Shown here in pieces: positions 1-8,780 of a stretch of 64,000 nucleotides of DNA. The stretch is from CAYVZU01 sp964455935 (GTDB lineage: Bacteria; Fibrobacterota; CAYVZU01), in contig CAYVZU010000006.1 in NCBI GenBank assembly GCA_964455935.1, positions 1 through 64,000 of the forward strand, read 5' to 3'. Each line of letters starts with the position of its first letter. The first letter of the stretch is position 1. Position numbers and translations under genes: made by a program. Below the pieces are notes generated by a model. The model ran no database searches and was not told the origin of the DNA. It saw only the letters and a program-made list of their open reading frames with translations.

Positions 1-860
1 CTTCCGGCACGCCGGGCATACTGGGCCAGAGCCATGGGCAGGGCCTTCGATCCGATCTTGGCCCGAAAACGCGCATACACCTCGTCGCGATAAGCCAGCC
101 CGTCCACAAGGTGTTCGCGCAGAGCGTCTTTTGCGCCGAACGGTCCGCGATCAACAAGATCTCTCATCGTTGACAGCGGAATCTTTCTGGATTCCGAAAT
201 GCCTTTGATCATTTGACCGAAGACCGATTGAATCACGGCTTCGTTGGCCTCGCGGTGGGACTTGGTATACTTGCGTTCGGTGATTACGTTCATGGCGGTC
301 TTGTATTCCTGCCGATGACCCATCCTGGGCGGCAGGCCCAGGCGGTCGACAAGACCGCGCAGAAAGAATGTTTGCGAGATCAGGCCCGTTAAACCCACAT
401 CACCACTGGGCTGAAGGTAAATGGCATCAAAAGCCGTGGCCAGATAGTAGGCGCCGTTGCCGGGACCGAACTCGCCAAAGCTTTCGGAGTAGGCAATAGC
501 CGGTTTTTTGCTCTTGCGAAAACGCAAAACGGCGTTGCGCATCTCCTGCACCTGGGCCATCCCCAACGGGGCGTTGCCAATGCGAGCGATGAGCCCAACC
601 ACCCGGGAATCTCCCGCGGCGCGCTCCAGGCCTTCCACATAATCGCGGATCCGCGGCGTGCTTCCCAAAATGACTTTGGCCAGGGGATCTTCGGGCACGT
701 ACTCAACCATCTGGCGGCCAAAATCCACCTCCAGAACGGTCCGATGGGGAATCCGGAATCGCGCGGTCCAAGCCGCGGATTTCACCGTCAACACGGTCAC
801 GATGACCAGAAGGGTCAGAAGCCCCAGACCCGCAAGCGACTTGACCAGAATGCCTTTCAT
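1..860 (-). CDS. sppA: Signal peptide peptidase SppA (protease IV), C-terminus beyond window
   Basis: Membrane-bound serine protease that degrades leftover signal peptides. About 286 codons are visible; the gene runs off the left edge, so the C-terminal domain that carries the nucleophilic Ser in long-form SppA is not seen. The start is an ATG at 858-860 preceded by AAGGAG at good spacing. An N-terminal hydrophobic anchor (about residues 5-25) is followed by a long-form SppA N-terminal domain, with the family stretch VEYVPEDPLAKVILG and then the motif QEYKTAMN, whose Lys matches the catalytic Lys of the SppA Ser-Lys dyad. No operon partner is visible on this strand. Confidence 0.87.
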   Translation of the reverse strand, partial: MKGILVKSLAGLGLLTLLVIVTVLTVKSAAWTARFRIPHRTVLEVDFGRQMVEYVPEDPLAKVILGSTPRIRDYVEGLERAAGDSRVVGLIARIGNAPLGMAQVQEMRNAVLRFRKSKKPAIAYSESFGEFGPGNGAYYLATAFDAIYLQPSGDVGLTGLISQTFFLRGLVDRLGLPPRMGHRQEYKTAMNVITERKYTKSHREANEAVIQSVFGQMIKGISESRKIPLSTMRDLVDRGPFGAKDALREHLVDGLAYRDEVYARFRAKIGSKALPMALAQYARRAG

Positions 861-1018
861 TGGAATTGTCTCCTTGCTGCAGCATTTTGGAAGGTGGATA
901 CCCGATCTCGGCGAGCCGGAAATGCATCCGATTCCGAGTCAAGCACGGACGGGCGAGGATGGGAGGAAGGCAATACGCATGAGCTTGTTTGGAAATTTCG
1001 GCGCGGACGGAAGACGAT

Positions 1019-1258
1019 CTACAGGACTTTTCTGCCTACTTTCCAGAACATGCGAGCGACCCGGATTCGAAATTGCATGGCCGAGCCGATATGGCGAACC
1101 TGCTCGCGGCTCCTTTTCCATGCGTGCTCGCCGAGCTCGGCCATGCGCATCCAGCGACTTCTGCGCCTTTCCATGATCCATTGCCGCGCGATTAGGCCCA
1201 TTCCGGTGGCCAGGGCTATTCCTGTTCCGGCAGCCACAATACGGTGTCTGCGTTTCAT
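1019..1258 (-). CDS. Small basic membrane protein, unknown function
   Basis: 79 residues. The start ATG is preceded by AAGGAG six bases upstream, the main reason to accept it. Residues about 5-22 form one hydrophobic segment after MKRRHR; the rest is strongly Arg/Lys-rich with several Trp, as in a single-pass protein with a cationic cytoplasmic tail. I recognise no family. It lies upstream of sppA on the same strand with a gap of about 160 bases. It could be a chance ORF, but the ribosome binding site and the hydrophobic/basic layout argue against that. Confidence 0.55.
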   Translation of the reverse strand: MKRRHRIVAAGTGIALATGMGLIARQWIMERRRSRWMRMAELGEHAWKRSREQVRHIGSAMQFRIRVARMFWKVGRKVL

Positions 1259-1381
1259 GGCATTCTCCTTGATTGGTTTGGGTGGATGTATGAAGAGAAG
1301 GACAGCGGCAAAGAAATTGTGCGAGCCATCCGGCTCGCGCCGCCTATTGAGCGTTCTCGCAATTGATATGCCAAGAAAGTT

Positions 1382-1507
1382 GTGAGTGGCGAGTAGTGAG
1401 TTTAGGAAAACTGAATACTTTCAACACTCAACCGTTCTCGTGTGCCTTGCTGAATTTATGGTCTGGGCTCCGATTTCCGACTTTCCAACTCGCGACTCGC
1501 TACTCAC
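1382..1507. repeat. Imperfect inverted repeat overlapping the prs stop codon
   Basis: Arms 1382-1400 and 1489-1507 are 19 bases each and match when one is reverse-complemented except at about four positions (shared blocks GTGAGT, CGAGT and GAG). The right arm contains the prs stop codon. The rest of the gene-free stretch 1259-1503 shows nothing else recognisable. It looks like a degenerate palindromic intergenic element. Confidence 0.55.
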
Positions 1508-2493
1508 GATTCGCTCCTGGCCTCAAGGGCTTTCGCAAACACCGCGACCGGCGGTTCCGTAAAGAGCGTGCTGATGGAATCCCGGAAATGGACTCTTCGA
1601 ACAGCTTCGGCAAACAGGGGCGCCACCGAGACCAGAGTCAGCATTCCGTGACGAAAACCGGGCGCAATCACCGAGTCGGTTCCAATGAGCCTTTCGATCC
1701 CGCTTTCCTTAATGAGCTGCATATGCTCTAATGAAATTAAAAGGTGCGTGGCGCAGGCGACGATGCGCCTGGCCCCGCGCAAACGGAGCGCGCGGGCGGC
1801 GTCGGCAAGGGTTCGGCCGGTTAGCACAAGATCGTCCACAATCAGCGCATTTCGTCCCGCAACAGGGCCGATGACGTCCAACACCTCCGCCTTCTCATCA
1901 TGGGTCCGGCGAATTTTATCGCATATTGCGATGTCTGTTCCCAGGCACGACGCATACTGGCGCGCCCGTTTCGCGAAACCAGCGTCGGGCGAGACCACGA
2001 TCCAGTCGGCCATTCCAAGCCGGCGGGCGCATTCGCACAAAAGCGGAATTGCCGAAAGGTGGTCAACCGGTTTTTTAAAGAATCCCTGTATCTGCGGACT
2101 GTGCAGATCCATGGTAATCATTCGGTCGGCCCCGGCCAACTCGATACATTCGGCGCAGACCCGCGCGCGAATCGAAACGCGGGGCTCGTCCTTTTTATCT
2201 CCCTTTGCGTAGCCAAAATAAGGAACAATGGCGGTTACGGACCCGGCGCTGGCCCGCTTAAAAGCATCCATCCAAAATAGAATCTCGGTGAACTCCCGGT
2301 TTGGGTCAAGGCCAATGGGTTGAACCACAAAGACATCTTCGTTGCGCACATTTTCGGCAATGCGAACGAAAAGGTTCCCTTCGGAGAACACAAGTGTTTC
2401 GGATTCGCCCAGGCCCACTTTGAGGTATTGACACATGGCCTCCGCAAAGGTACGGCCTGAACTTCCAGCGAAAATTCGGATTTCGGTATCCAA
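1504..2493 (-). CDS. prs: Ribose-phosphate pyrophosphokinase (PRPP synthetase)
   Basis: Makes 5-phosphoribosyl diphosphate from ribose 5-phosphate and ATP for nucleotide, His and Trp synthesis. 329 residues with a TTG start at 2491-2493 preceded by GGGAGG; no ATG fits the family N-terminus, which begins here as DTEIRIFAGSSGR. Visible signatures are the N-terminal ribose-phosphate/ATP region, the PYFGYAKGDKKDEPR loop (the KGDKK is a variant of the usual RQDRK), MDLHSPQIQGFF, and the PRPP-binding loop DDLVLTGRTL near residue 220. It is slightly longer than typical bacterial Prs (about 315). It is divergent from sodC. Confidence 0.93.
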   Translation of the reverse strand: MDTEIRIFAGSSGRTFAEAMCQYLKVGLGESETLVFSEGNLFVRIAENVRNEDVFVVQPIGLDPNREFTEILFWMDAFKRASAGSVTAIVPYFGYAKGDKKDEPRVSIRARVCAECIELAGADRMITMDLHSPQIQGFFKKPVDHLSAIPLLCECARRLGMADWIVVSPDAGFAKRARQYASCLGTDIAICDKIRRTHDEKAEVLDVIGPVAGRNALIVDDLVLTGRTLADAARALRLRGARRIVACATHLLISLEHMQLIKESGIERLIGTDSVIAPGFRHGMLTLVSVAPLFAEAVRRVHFRDSISTLFTEPPVAVFAKALEARSES

Positions 2494-2646
2494 TGCGCCT
2501 CCCGGAATTCGGTAAGGACTGGTTACGCAATTGAAATGCCATTCCCGCCGCGAGGGTTGACCCGGTCGAAATCCGGCCCCCCGAATGCGAATCCCGCTGG
2601 CACAGGTTTTGAGTGAGAATACGTGGAACCAAAAAAAGGAGGCGAC

Positions 2647-3210
2647 ATGCCTAGGGTCAGAACAGTGGCGATAGCGGCAATTTGTGTGGGAGTGCTGGCT
2701 GCATCGTGCGGAATCACACGGCGCCTTTACGGCGGAGACGGCCAGCGCGAGATGGTCAGAGCTGTTGCGGAAATTCGCGGCTATAGCCCAAACAATGTAC
2801 ACGGAACCATCGAATTCACACCCAACGGAACCAAAGGCCTTCGGATTCAAGGGAATATAAAGGGACTGCTGCCCGACCATTCATATGGTATTCACCTTCA
2901 TGAAAACGGCAATTGCTCCAGTCCCGACGCCGTGGGCCCCCATTTCGATCCGGGCCTAAGCAATCAGCATGGCCGGCCCGGTCAATCTCCAGGAGCAAGC
3001 CACGCCGGTGATTTGCCCAATCTTGAAACGGGAAATGATGGAAGCGCCAAGCTTGATTACACGACCAACGCTCTTGGCGTGGAAGGCTCCGATTTCTCGG
3101 TGATTGGCCGCAGCATCGTGGTTCATGCTTTCCCCGACGATTATACGACTCAGCCTAGTGGCAATGCGGGCGAGCCCATCGCCTGCGGCGTAATTGTGAG
3201 GGTCAGGTAA
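2647..3210 (+). CDS. sodC: Cu/Zn superoxide dismutase, lipoprotein, atypical active-site Arg loss
   Basis: Periplasmic or surface enzyme that dismutes superoxide. 187 residues; the ATG at 2647 follows AAGGAGG, preferred over an upstream in-frame ATG at 2623. A lipobox (LAAS before Cys21) predicts a lipid anchor. All metal ligands are seen: His83, His85, His99, His108, His119, Asp122 and His160; Cys90 and Cys180 can form the structural disulfide. The conserved active-site Arg (GNAG-x-R-x-ACGV) is replaced: the sequence reads GNAGEPIACGV with Pro177 at that place. It is followed by a metal transporter and small Met-rich secreted proteins on the same strand. Confidence 0.94.
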   Translation: MPRVRTVAIAAICVGVLAASCGITRRLYGGDGQREMVRAVAEIRGYSPNNVHGTIEFTPNGTKGLRIQGNIKGLLPDHSYGIHLHENGNCSSPDAVGPHFDPGLSNQHGRPGQSPGASHAGDLPNLETGNDGSAKLDYTTNALGVEGSDFSVIGRSIVVHAFPDDYTTQPSGNAGEPIACGVIVRVR

Positions 3211-3243
3211 AACAAAGGCCCAACGGAACCGACGGACCGGATC

Positions 3244-3804
3244 ATGCGGGCGCCGTTACGCAGCGGAATCAGCTTTGGGCTGACCTCGGGTGTAATCACA
3301 ACTCTTGGCTTGATGGTTGGATTGCAGTCCGGGACGCAATCGAGGCTGGCGGTGGTTGGCGGAGTACTGACCATCGCCATTGCCGATGCGCTGTCGGATG
3401 CGCTGGGAATGCACGTTGCCAGGGAATCGGAGCAGGGCGCCAGCCCCAGCTCACTTTGGCTTGCCGCACTGTCCACCTTTATCTCCAAATTCATTCTGGC
3501 TCTCAGTTTTGTCATTCCAGTTCTTCTGCTCCCGCTTTCAAAAGCCATGTGGGCCAGCCTGGCTTGGGGCCTTCTCATTCTCATTCTTCTCAGCTATTTT
3601 GTCGCAAGATCACAAAAATCCAGCCCCGCCAAGACAATAGGCGAACACGTTCTAATCGCTTTGATTGTTGTTGTGATTACTCATTACACCGGAATTTGGA
3701 TCGCACGAACTTTCAACGAATCAACAAAACAGCCTGGCATGGGTTTTGTTTCTCACCACTCTCGAATCTCCCCGGCAACGGCTATCCCGGAAATCCGGAG
3801 ATAA
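3244..3804 (+). CDS. VIT1/CCC1-family divalent metal transporter
   Basis: Integral membrane protein of the vacuolar iron transporter family (Fe/Mn transport). 186 residues with about five hydrophobic segments. The N-terminal stretch ISFGLTSGVITTLG and the following IADALSDALGMHVARESE match the family's first two helices and their charged end. The cytoplasmic Glu-rich metal-binding insert between helices 2 and 3 of plant VIT1 is absent, so this is a minimal form. The last 25 or so residues are hydrophilic and not family-like. It lies 33 bases downstream of sodC and is probably co-transcribed; a shared role in metal or oxidative stress is inference. Confidence 0.88.
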   Translation: MRAPLRSGISFGLTSGVITTLGLMVGLQSGTQSRLAVVGGVLTIAIADALSDALGMHVARESEQGASPSSLWLAALSTFISKFILALSFVIPVLLLPLSKAMWASLAWGLLILILLSYFVARSQKSSPAKTIGEHVLIALIVVVITHYTGIWIARTFNESTKQPGMGFVSHHSRISPATAIPEIRR

Positions 3805-3846
3805 GGAACCCACTGGAGACGGAGAGATAACCAGGAGGAAAACGCC

Positions 3847-4065
3847 ATGTATACACTCAAGTTTGTTTTTGTGACCGCCTGCGCCTGCTCTCTTCTAATG
3901 GTGGGCTGCGCCCGCCAAAAGTCTGCGCCCAAGAATGGACAGACGCCCGGCGATACAAGCATGCAGCAGGACACCACTATGAAGCAAGACACAATGATGC
4001 ATGATACAATGGGCCAAGGCTCGTCCAACACAACGCATTCAATGCCCAAGTCGAGGAAGAAATGA
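3847..4065 (+). CDS. Small Met/Asp/Thr-rich lipoprotein
   Basis: 72 residues with CAGGAGG upstream of the ATG. Signal peptide with a lipobox ending at Cys21 (LMVGC). The mature part is very short and repeats a D-T-x-M pattern (QQDTTMKQDTMMHDTMG), rich in Met and with His, as seen in small copper-handling or metal-buffering proteins; function is not known. It lies 42 bases after the VIT-family gene and overlaps the next gene by an ATGA junction. A second secreted protein with DTM-type repeats is at 8106-8552. Confidence 0.75.
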   Translation: MYTLKFVFVTACACSLLMVGCARQKSAPKNGQTPGDTSMQQDTTMKQDTMMHDTMGQGSSNTTHSMPKSRKK

Positions 4066-4313
4066 GGATCCGACTCTGGCCGGGCTCTCCGCTGCTGATG
4101 GGTCTGGGCCTGCTTGTCTTGATCCTTCTTCCAGTAACAATCTGGGGTGCCCGAAACGGCCGTAATGGGAGCCGCACAAGCCAACTCAAGCGGCGCTCTG
4201 AAACCGAATTGCAGCAAGATAAACTCAAACAGATGGACCGTGCGCTGCGCGAAACCTCCGAGCGTCTGGCCCGTCTCTCGGCGGACCTTCGCAGAGAAAT
4301 GGGGACCTGCTAA
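4062..4313 (+). CDS. Small single-pass membrane protein with coiled coil
   Basis: 83 residues, start overlapping the previous stop (ATGA), implying translational coupling. One transmembrane helix at about residues 10-29, then a charged, heptad-like helix (KRRSETELQQDKLKQMDRAL) predicted as coiled coil. No family recognised. It ends the sodC/VIT/lipoprotein run. The space from 4314 to 4498 to the convergent radical SAM gene shows nothing I can call. Confidence 0.68.
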   Translation: MRIRLWPGSPLLMGLGLLVLILLPVTIWGARNGRNGSRTSQLKRRSETELQQDKLKQMDRALRETSERLARLSADLRREMGTC

Positions 4314-4498
4314 GGCAGAAGATTGCCGCTATTCGCCCAAAGCAGCCGCGGTATCGAAAGTCTTTGCGCACAGCAATCATTCTTCTTGCGCAGATGCTTC
4401 CTTGCCGGTATTCGATCCGGCATGTCCGAGTTTTTTCAAACCGTATAACTCCGTTTCCGGCTTCACCGGCTTGGAATAATCGGTCCACAATCTGCTTG

Positions 4499-5938
4499 TC
4501 ACGCCGCTTTCCGCACGGACGAGCTCGAAGATTCCTGCCGCGAAAGAGAAGACCGTTCAAACTGCTCCAGATAGCGCAGATACAGCCGATTTTTCCGGAG
4601 CCAGGACCGCAGAATATGGCGGCCCGCAATTCGGACCGCAATCAAATGAAGCGACGGGCCGTACCGGTGAACGGCAAAGATTCTTAGCAACCAGCGGACC
4701 ACAAGCCGCAGCAACTCCAGCGCGGCCCGGCGATACGAATAGAAGTCGCCAAAGCACCGGATCATGAACTTCTGCAGTTCGCTGGCCGAAAGCTGTTTGG
4801 GAGTAAAGACAGCATGCATGGCATCGTAATATTTCCAATCGCGATGCAGAAGACGCCTCTCCCCTTCAAGTCGTCTATACAGGGACGTCCCGGGTAGCGG
4901 AGTGAGAATGGTGTATTGAACAAAATCGACGCGGCTTTTCCGGCAAAACTCCATGGTCTGGCGCATGACGTCCGCGGAATCCGTGTCGTGTCCCAGTATG
5001 AACATGCCCAAAACGGCAATGCCGTACTGATGGAAAACCCGAACCGTTCGCTCTAAATCTTCCGGAGACTGGCCCTTTCGCATTAACCGAAGGCTTTCTC
5101 CACTGACCGATTCGAAGCCCACATAAACCGTACGACAGCCGGCCTGTTTCATGCGATGCACCAGGCGCGGCTTTTTTGTGATTTCGGTGCGCACCTGCGC
5201 GCTCCAGGGAAGGCCGAATCGGCCTTGGATCATCCGCTCCATCAACTCCTCGGCCCGAGCCTGATCGGCGGTGAAATTATCATCGGCAAAGAAAACCCAA
5301 CCGCGACGGAAATGCTCCAATTGCCTTATGATCCGGGCCGGCGATTGGGCGCGAAATCCGCGGCCAAACATTTCGGTCACCGAGCAGAAATTGCAGTGGT
5401 GAGGGCATCCCCGCGAAGTCATAACAGGCCAAACTCTCATTCGGTCCCATCCCGCAATGGAACGAAAATCAAGAAGCGGGAGCCGATCCAGATCCTCGAG
5501 GCGGTCGCCTCGGACAACCGGATCGCGCAGCCGCCCTTCTATGATATCCATGAAGATATCTTCGGCCTCTCCGACAACGACCTGGTCGAAATCGCCGCGA
5601 ACATCGTCGGGAAGCATGCTTGCGTGAATTCCCCCGATAAGAGTGCGACCGTTGAGTCGTTGTTGCGCCCTGGTTTCGCGGTAAAGGCGGGCGATTTCGC
5701 GGCCCCTCGTGACCGTAGCCGTGATGCAACTCAAACAAAGCACGTCGGCCCAGGCAAGTTCGGCCGGGCGCACAGGACGCTTGAGAATATTTTCGCTCAG
5801 AATCCTTGCGTCATGGCCCTTCTGACACGCTATCTCCGAAAGGTAGACCGGTCCTAGAAGCGGAATGGTCATGAAATTTGCGAAGACATTGGATGGAGCC
5901 CCCGTGGGTTCGACGAATAGAATTTTCTCTTTTTGCAT
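4499..5938 (-). CDS. B12-binding-domain radical SAM protein
   Basis: 479 residues. Residues about 5-140 form a cobalamin-binding-like domain, with the hydrophobic strand RTLIGGIHASMLPDDV and GEAED typical of this superfamily. The radical SAM core follows, with the cluster motif CPHHCNFC (CxxxCxxC) near residue 180, then FADDNFTADQARAEELMERM and the GFESVSGESLRLM segment. The C-terminal about 100 residues are helical and basic. Relatives include BchE/HpnJ-type and other B12-dependent methylases or cyclases; the substrate cannot be told. It stands alone, convergent to the small-protein genes. Confidence 0.92.
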   Translation of the reverse strand: MQKEKILFVEPTGAPSNVFANFMTIPLLGPVYLSEIACQKGHDARILSENILKRPVRPAELAWADVLCLSCITATVTRGREIARLYRETRAQQRLNGRTLIGGIHASMLPDDVRGDFDQVVVGEAEDIFMDIIEGRLRDPVVRGDRLEDLDRLPLLDFRSIAGWDRMRVWPVMTSRGCPHHCNFCSVTEMFGRGFRAQSPARIIRQLEHFRRGWVFFADDNFTADQARAEELMERMIQGRFGLPWSAQVRTEITKKPRLVHRMKQAGCRTVYVGFESVSGESLRLMRKGQSPEDLERTVRVFHQYGIAVLGMFILGHDTDSADVMRQTMEFCRKSRVDFVQYTILTPLPGTSLYRRLEGERRLLHRDWKYYDAMHAVFTPKQLSASELQKFMIRCFGDFYSYRRAALELLRLVVRWLLRIFAVHRYGPSLHLIAVRIAGRHILRSWLRKNRLYLRYLEQFERSSLSRQESSSSSVRKAA

Positions 5939-6091
5939 AGTTCAGCCCGAAACGCAAGATCCCGCAAATCGAATGCCATTGCGGGGTGTTTTAAACCCGC
6001 CGGGAAATCCCGCCCCAATTGCGGCATCCCGCTTCAAACACTGCTGAAAACCGTCCGCCTTTCCTTTTCCAATCTCGATTTCGGAGAAACC

Positions 6092-7054
6092 ATGGAAATG
6101 AATCGCCGTACATGGGAAGTAAAGCAAGAGGCCCGATTTGCGCACAGCCAGTTGCTGGACCCGGCGCTTTCGGGGTTTCTTGGCGCCAATGTCCCAAAAC
6201 GCGCCAAGGACCGAAAGCGCCTGGAACTGCTTCGGACCGGTTTGAAGGACCGTATCTATATCGAAGCCGTGTACGCCCTTACGCACGTACTGATCTCCGA
6301 ACCCGTTCAGGCGGAATCCATGTTCCGCAACCTGCTGGCTCATCGTGAGCATCTGGCGCAGCACCTGGGACGTGATGTGGGCATCCAGGTGGCGGCACTT
6401 GACTATATGCAGAATCTTCGCGGAATGCTCAAGAACCCAACAGTCATCGAGTTCGAGAAATGCCGGGCGTTCGCCGCACAGGCAATCCTGGATTCCACAA
6501 CCCTTTCCTTTGACAAGGAATTATTCGAATCGGACTTGAAAGCCGAATGCGAGCGGTCGGACCGCTTTGGCGAATGCCTGTGTGTTCTGTTCCTGGACAT
6601 CGACCACCTCAAAGCCATTAACGACCGATACGGGCACACCACCGGAACCAGGGCGATTGTTCAAGTGGCCCAGTGCATTAAGACCGTTCTGCGAAAGTAC
6701 GATTCCGTGTACCGGTACGGAGGCGACGAATTTCTGGTCCTGCTTCCACAGGCGGATTGTCACCATGCCCAATCCATTGCCCGGCGGATCCAGAGGGCCA
6801 TCCGGCGCAAACGCCTTTCCGAATTTCCCGCGCTTCCAGGCATCTCGATCGGCATCGCCCAATATGGGAAAGAGGGCCTTCGGGAGATCCATCGGGTGGT
6901 CGAAGCCGCGGACCGGGCCTTATACCGGGCCAAACAAGATGGACGGGACACGATTCGAATCCACGGATCGGAGCGCGAGCGATCCTTGAATTCGCGCGCT
7001 TCACCGCCTCTTCGTCCATTGCGACCGCGCACCCCCCCTGCTTTCTCATGTTGA
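6092..7054 (+). CDS. GGDEF diguanylate cyclase
   Basis: Cytoplasmic enzyme making cyclic di-GMP from two GTP. 320 residues from the ATG at 6092 (CGGAGA upstream); an in-frame start at 5933 exists but would add non-conserved sequence. Residues about 1-140 are a helical domain of unknown role with no transmembrane segment. The GGDEF domain occupies about 145-300, with FLDIDHLKAINDRYGH, the intact active site YGGDEF, and GISIGIAQ. An inhibitory-site RxxD is not obvious before the active site (KYDSVYRYGGDEF). The last 20 residues are Pro/Arg-rich. No phosphodiesterase or PilZ partner is adjacent. Confidence 0.92.
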   Translation: MEMNRRTWEVKQEARFAHSQLLDPALSGFLGANVPKRAKDRKRLELLRTGLKDRIYIEAVYALTHVLISEPVQAESMFRNLLAHREHLAQHLGRDVGIQVAALDYMQNLRGMLKNPTVIEFEKCRAFAAQAILDSTTLSFDKELFESDLKAECERSDRFGECLCVLFLDIDHLKAINDRYGHTTGTRAIVQVAQCIKTVLRKYDSVYRYGGDEFLVLLPQADCHHAQSIARRIQRAIRRKRLSEFPALPGISIGIAQYGKEGLREIHRVVEAADRALYRAKQDGRDTIRIHGSERERSLNSRASPPLRPLRPRTPPAFSC

Positions 7055-7194
7055 ATCGACCCGCGCGCGGCATGTTTTTCGCGCTCCAATCAGATGCGCG
7101 CGGAATCGATCCAGCACCCCCATATTCTACCCTTCCATAAAGCGGAACGAATCCCTCTCGTTCGGCGGAGGCGCCCCCCCGCAAAGGAGGTCCC

Positions 7195-7623
7195 ATGTCT
7201 CAAGCCAAGTACGGCGACAAAGTCAAGGTCCACTACACCGGCACATTGGATGATGGAACCGTATTCGACACCTCGGTCGGCGGAGATCCCGTCGAGTTCA
7301 CCATTGGCGAAGGAACGGTGATTCCGGGTTTCGAGGAAGCCGTTTTGGGAATGGCCCCCGGTGATTCGAAAATTGCCGCGGTGCCCGCCACACAGGCATA
7401 CGGACCGTACAAGGACGAGATGATTGTCGACATCGACCGAAATCTTCTGCCGGCCGACCTGGAACCTGAGGTTGGTCAGCATCTGCAAATCCTGCAGGAA
7501 GGCAGCCAATCGGCGGTTGTTACGGTTGTCGATTTCTCCGATTCCATGGTCACCATCGACGCCAATCATCCGTTGGCTGGACACGACCTGACCTTCGAAA
7601 TCAAGCTCATCGAGATTGGATAA
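7195..7623 (+). CDS. FKBP-type peptidyl-prolyl isomerase, SlyD-like
   Basis: Protein-folding helper that catalyses cis-trans isomerisation of Xaa-Pro bonds. 142 residues with AAAGGAGG before the ATG. The FKBP domain is split by an insert-in-flap chaperone domain as in SlyD: KVHYTGTLDDGTVFDTS and IPGFEEAVLGMAPGDSK at the start, then about residues 66-120 the IF domain, then HPLAGHDLTFEIKLIEI. The His/Cys-rich metal-binding tail of E. coli SlyD is absent. The downstream gap (7624-7917) has only a weak GTCTGC/GCAGAC palindrome at 7658-7680 without a T-tract. Confidence 0.94.
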   Translation: MSQAKYGDKVKVHYTGTLDDGTVFDTSVGGDPVEFTIGEGTVIPGFEEAVLGMAPGDSKIAAVPATQAYGPYKDEMIVDIDRNLLPADLEPEVGQHLQILQEGSQSAVVTVVDFSDSMVTIDANHPLAGHDLTFEIKLIEIG

Positions 7624-7917
7624 GCTCTGCCAAGAGGCCGGTAAACCGTCATCCGGTGTCTGCTTTGCGGCCCCGCAGACTGCCCGCAACGACAGCCCCG
7701 GGGCAGCCTGGCAGCAGTATCGAGCACCGATTGAAGCGCTTCGGCTCGGTGCATCCGCCGAGAAGGATTTTCGCAAAAACGTGAATCCGTCTGCCTACGC
7801 AGACTTTCCCCCCTTCGCGATTCGAGACCGTTGATTTGAGCACATCATTTGCTTCCCTCCTCGAAGCGATATGGACCTCAAGAGGACTGATTTCTTCTTG
7901 GCCCAAGGAGGTGAGGA

Positions 7918-8109
7918 ATGGACGAGAAGAGACGAAATGGGCGCTGGATTGCCTGGCTCATAATTCTTTTGGCAATTGCAATTCTTTCAGTCGCCCTGTT
8001 TCAAGGACCCCGCATCCCGGTTTCGGGAAACGGTCCGGAATCCGACACGCTGCAGCAGCCCCGTCGGGGTGAACCGATGCAGCGCCAACCCCAAGGAGAG
8101 AAGAAATGA
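7918..8109 (+). CDS. Small single-pass membrane protein
   Basis: 63 residues with a strong AAGGAGG site before the ATG. A single hydrophobic helix spans about residues 11-29 after a short charged start (MDEKRRNGR), followed by a polar, Pro/Gln-rich tail. No family recognised. Its stop overlaps the start of the next gene (ATGA), so the two are translationally coupled. Confidence 0.68.
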   Translation: MDEKRRNGRWIAWLIILLAIAILSVALFQGPRIPVSGNGPESDTLQQPRRGEPMQRQPQGEKK

Positions 8110-8552
8110 AAAGATTTGCCTGGATCCTCCCTGTTATGCTTATGGCCCTTTTGGCCACCTCCGCGCTGGCCCAAAAATCGAAGCGCAACAGCCGGCCGGC
8201 AACTGATACCGCTGCCACGCGCTCTCAACCCGTAGATACGGCCAATGGCGCGCTTCGCGCCGACACCATGAACACCATGAATGGCATGGACGGCATGGCC
8301 GATTCCGCCCGCATGGGCATGCACTGCGCCATGATGGGGCCCATGATGTCGAAGCAAATCTTGCTGGGCCGCGATGGAGGCGTTTTCGTTTTGATGGGCA
8401 ACCATCTAATGAAATACGACGACCGATTGACTCTGGTCAAAGATGTAAAGCTCAATATTGACATGAATGAGATGTGCCGCACCATGCAGGAATTCATGTC
8501 CAGTTGTCCCATGATGCAAAAGAAAATGCAAGGGCCGGGAGGCACCCGATAG
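8106..8552 (+). CDS. Secreted Met-rich protein, possible metal (copper) binder
   Basis: 148 residues. A clear Sec signal peptide (residues 1-22, ending ALA-Q) precedes a Ser/Thr/Asp-rich linker and a Met-rich central block (DTMNTMNGMDGMADSARMGM) followed by HCAMMGPMM. The C-terminal half carries two Cys (MCRTMQEF and SSCPMMQKKM). The Met/His/Cys clusters suggest Cu(I) binding, but this is inference. It shares D-T-M repeats with the lipoprotein at 3847-4065. AAGGAG lies upstream of the start and it overlaps the preceding membrane-protein gene. Confidence 0.78.
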   Translation: MKRFAWILPVMLMALLATSALAQKSKRNSRPATDTAATRSQPVDTANGALRADTMNTMNGMDGMADSARMGMHCAMMGPMMSKQILLGRDGGVFVLMGNHLMKYDDRLTLVKDVKLNIDMNEMCRTMQEFMSSCPMMQKKMQGPGGTR

Positions 8553-8587
8553 GGGGTTATCCCGCATGTCTCTTGCATATTTCCAAG

Positions 8588-8678
8588 CCGCTCCCCCTGA
8601 GCTTGTCAAAGGGTGGGCGGCCAAACCAACTCGTTTTGAGCAATTCGCTTCAGGGTTCGACAAGCTCAACATGAGCGG
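8588..8678. repeat. Imperfect inverted repeat, intergenic
   Basis: Arms 8588-8613 and about 8651-8678. Reverse-complementing the right arm gives CCGCTC then TGAGCTTGTC, matching the left arm apart from a few positions. It resembles the TGAGCTTGTCGAAG-type palindromes scattered between genes in many bacterial genomes. It lies between two genes and is not followed by a T-tract. Confidence 0.6.
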
Positions 8679-8735
8679 ATTTCTGCCAGGAATTTCCGGG
8701 ACCCAACCATAGGCGGGGCCACGGAAAATGGTACC

Positions 8736-8770
8736 CGCGTAGAGACGCCGCGCCATGGCGGCTCTACGCG
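8736..8770. repeat. Strong palindrome just downstream of ptsI
   Basis: Arms CGCGTAGAG at 8736-8744 and CTCTACGCG at 8762-8770 are perfect 9-base complements, with further internal pairing around CCATGG. It sits 10 bases past the ptsI stop codon. No T-run follows on the minus strand, so it is a palindromic repeat or mRNA 3'-end stabiliser rather than a clear intrinsic terminator. Confidence 0.6.
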
Positions 8771-8780
8771 CGCCGGTCGC

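Noticed and set aside
6945..6975. tRNA-like TTCGAATCC word
   Set aside because: It lies in the GGDEF coding frame and no cloverleaf can be drawn around it. No tRNA was found elsewhere.
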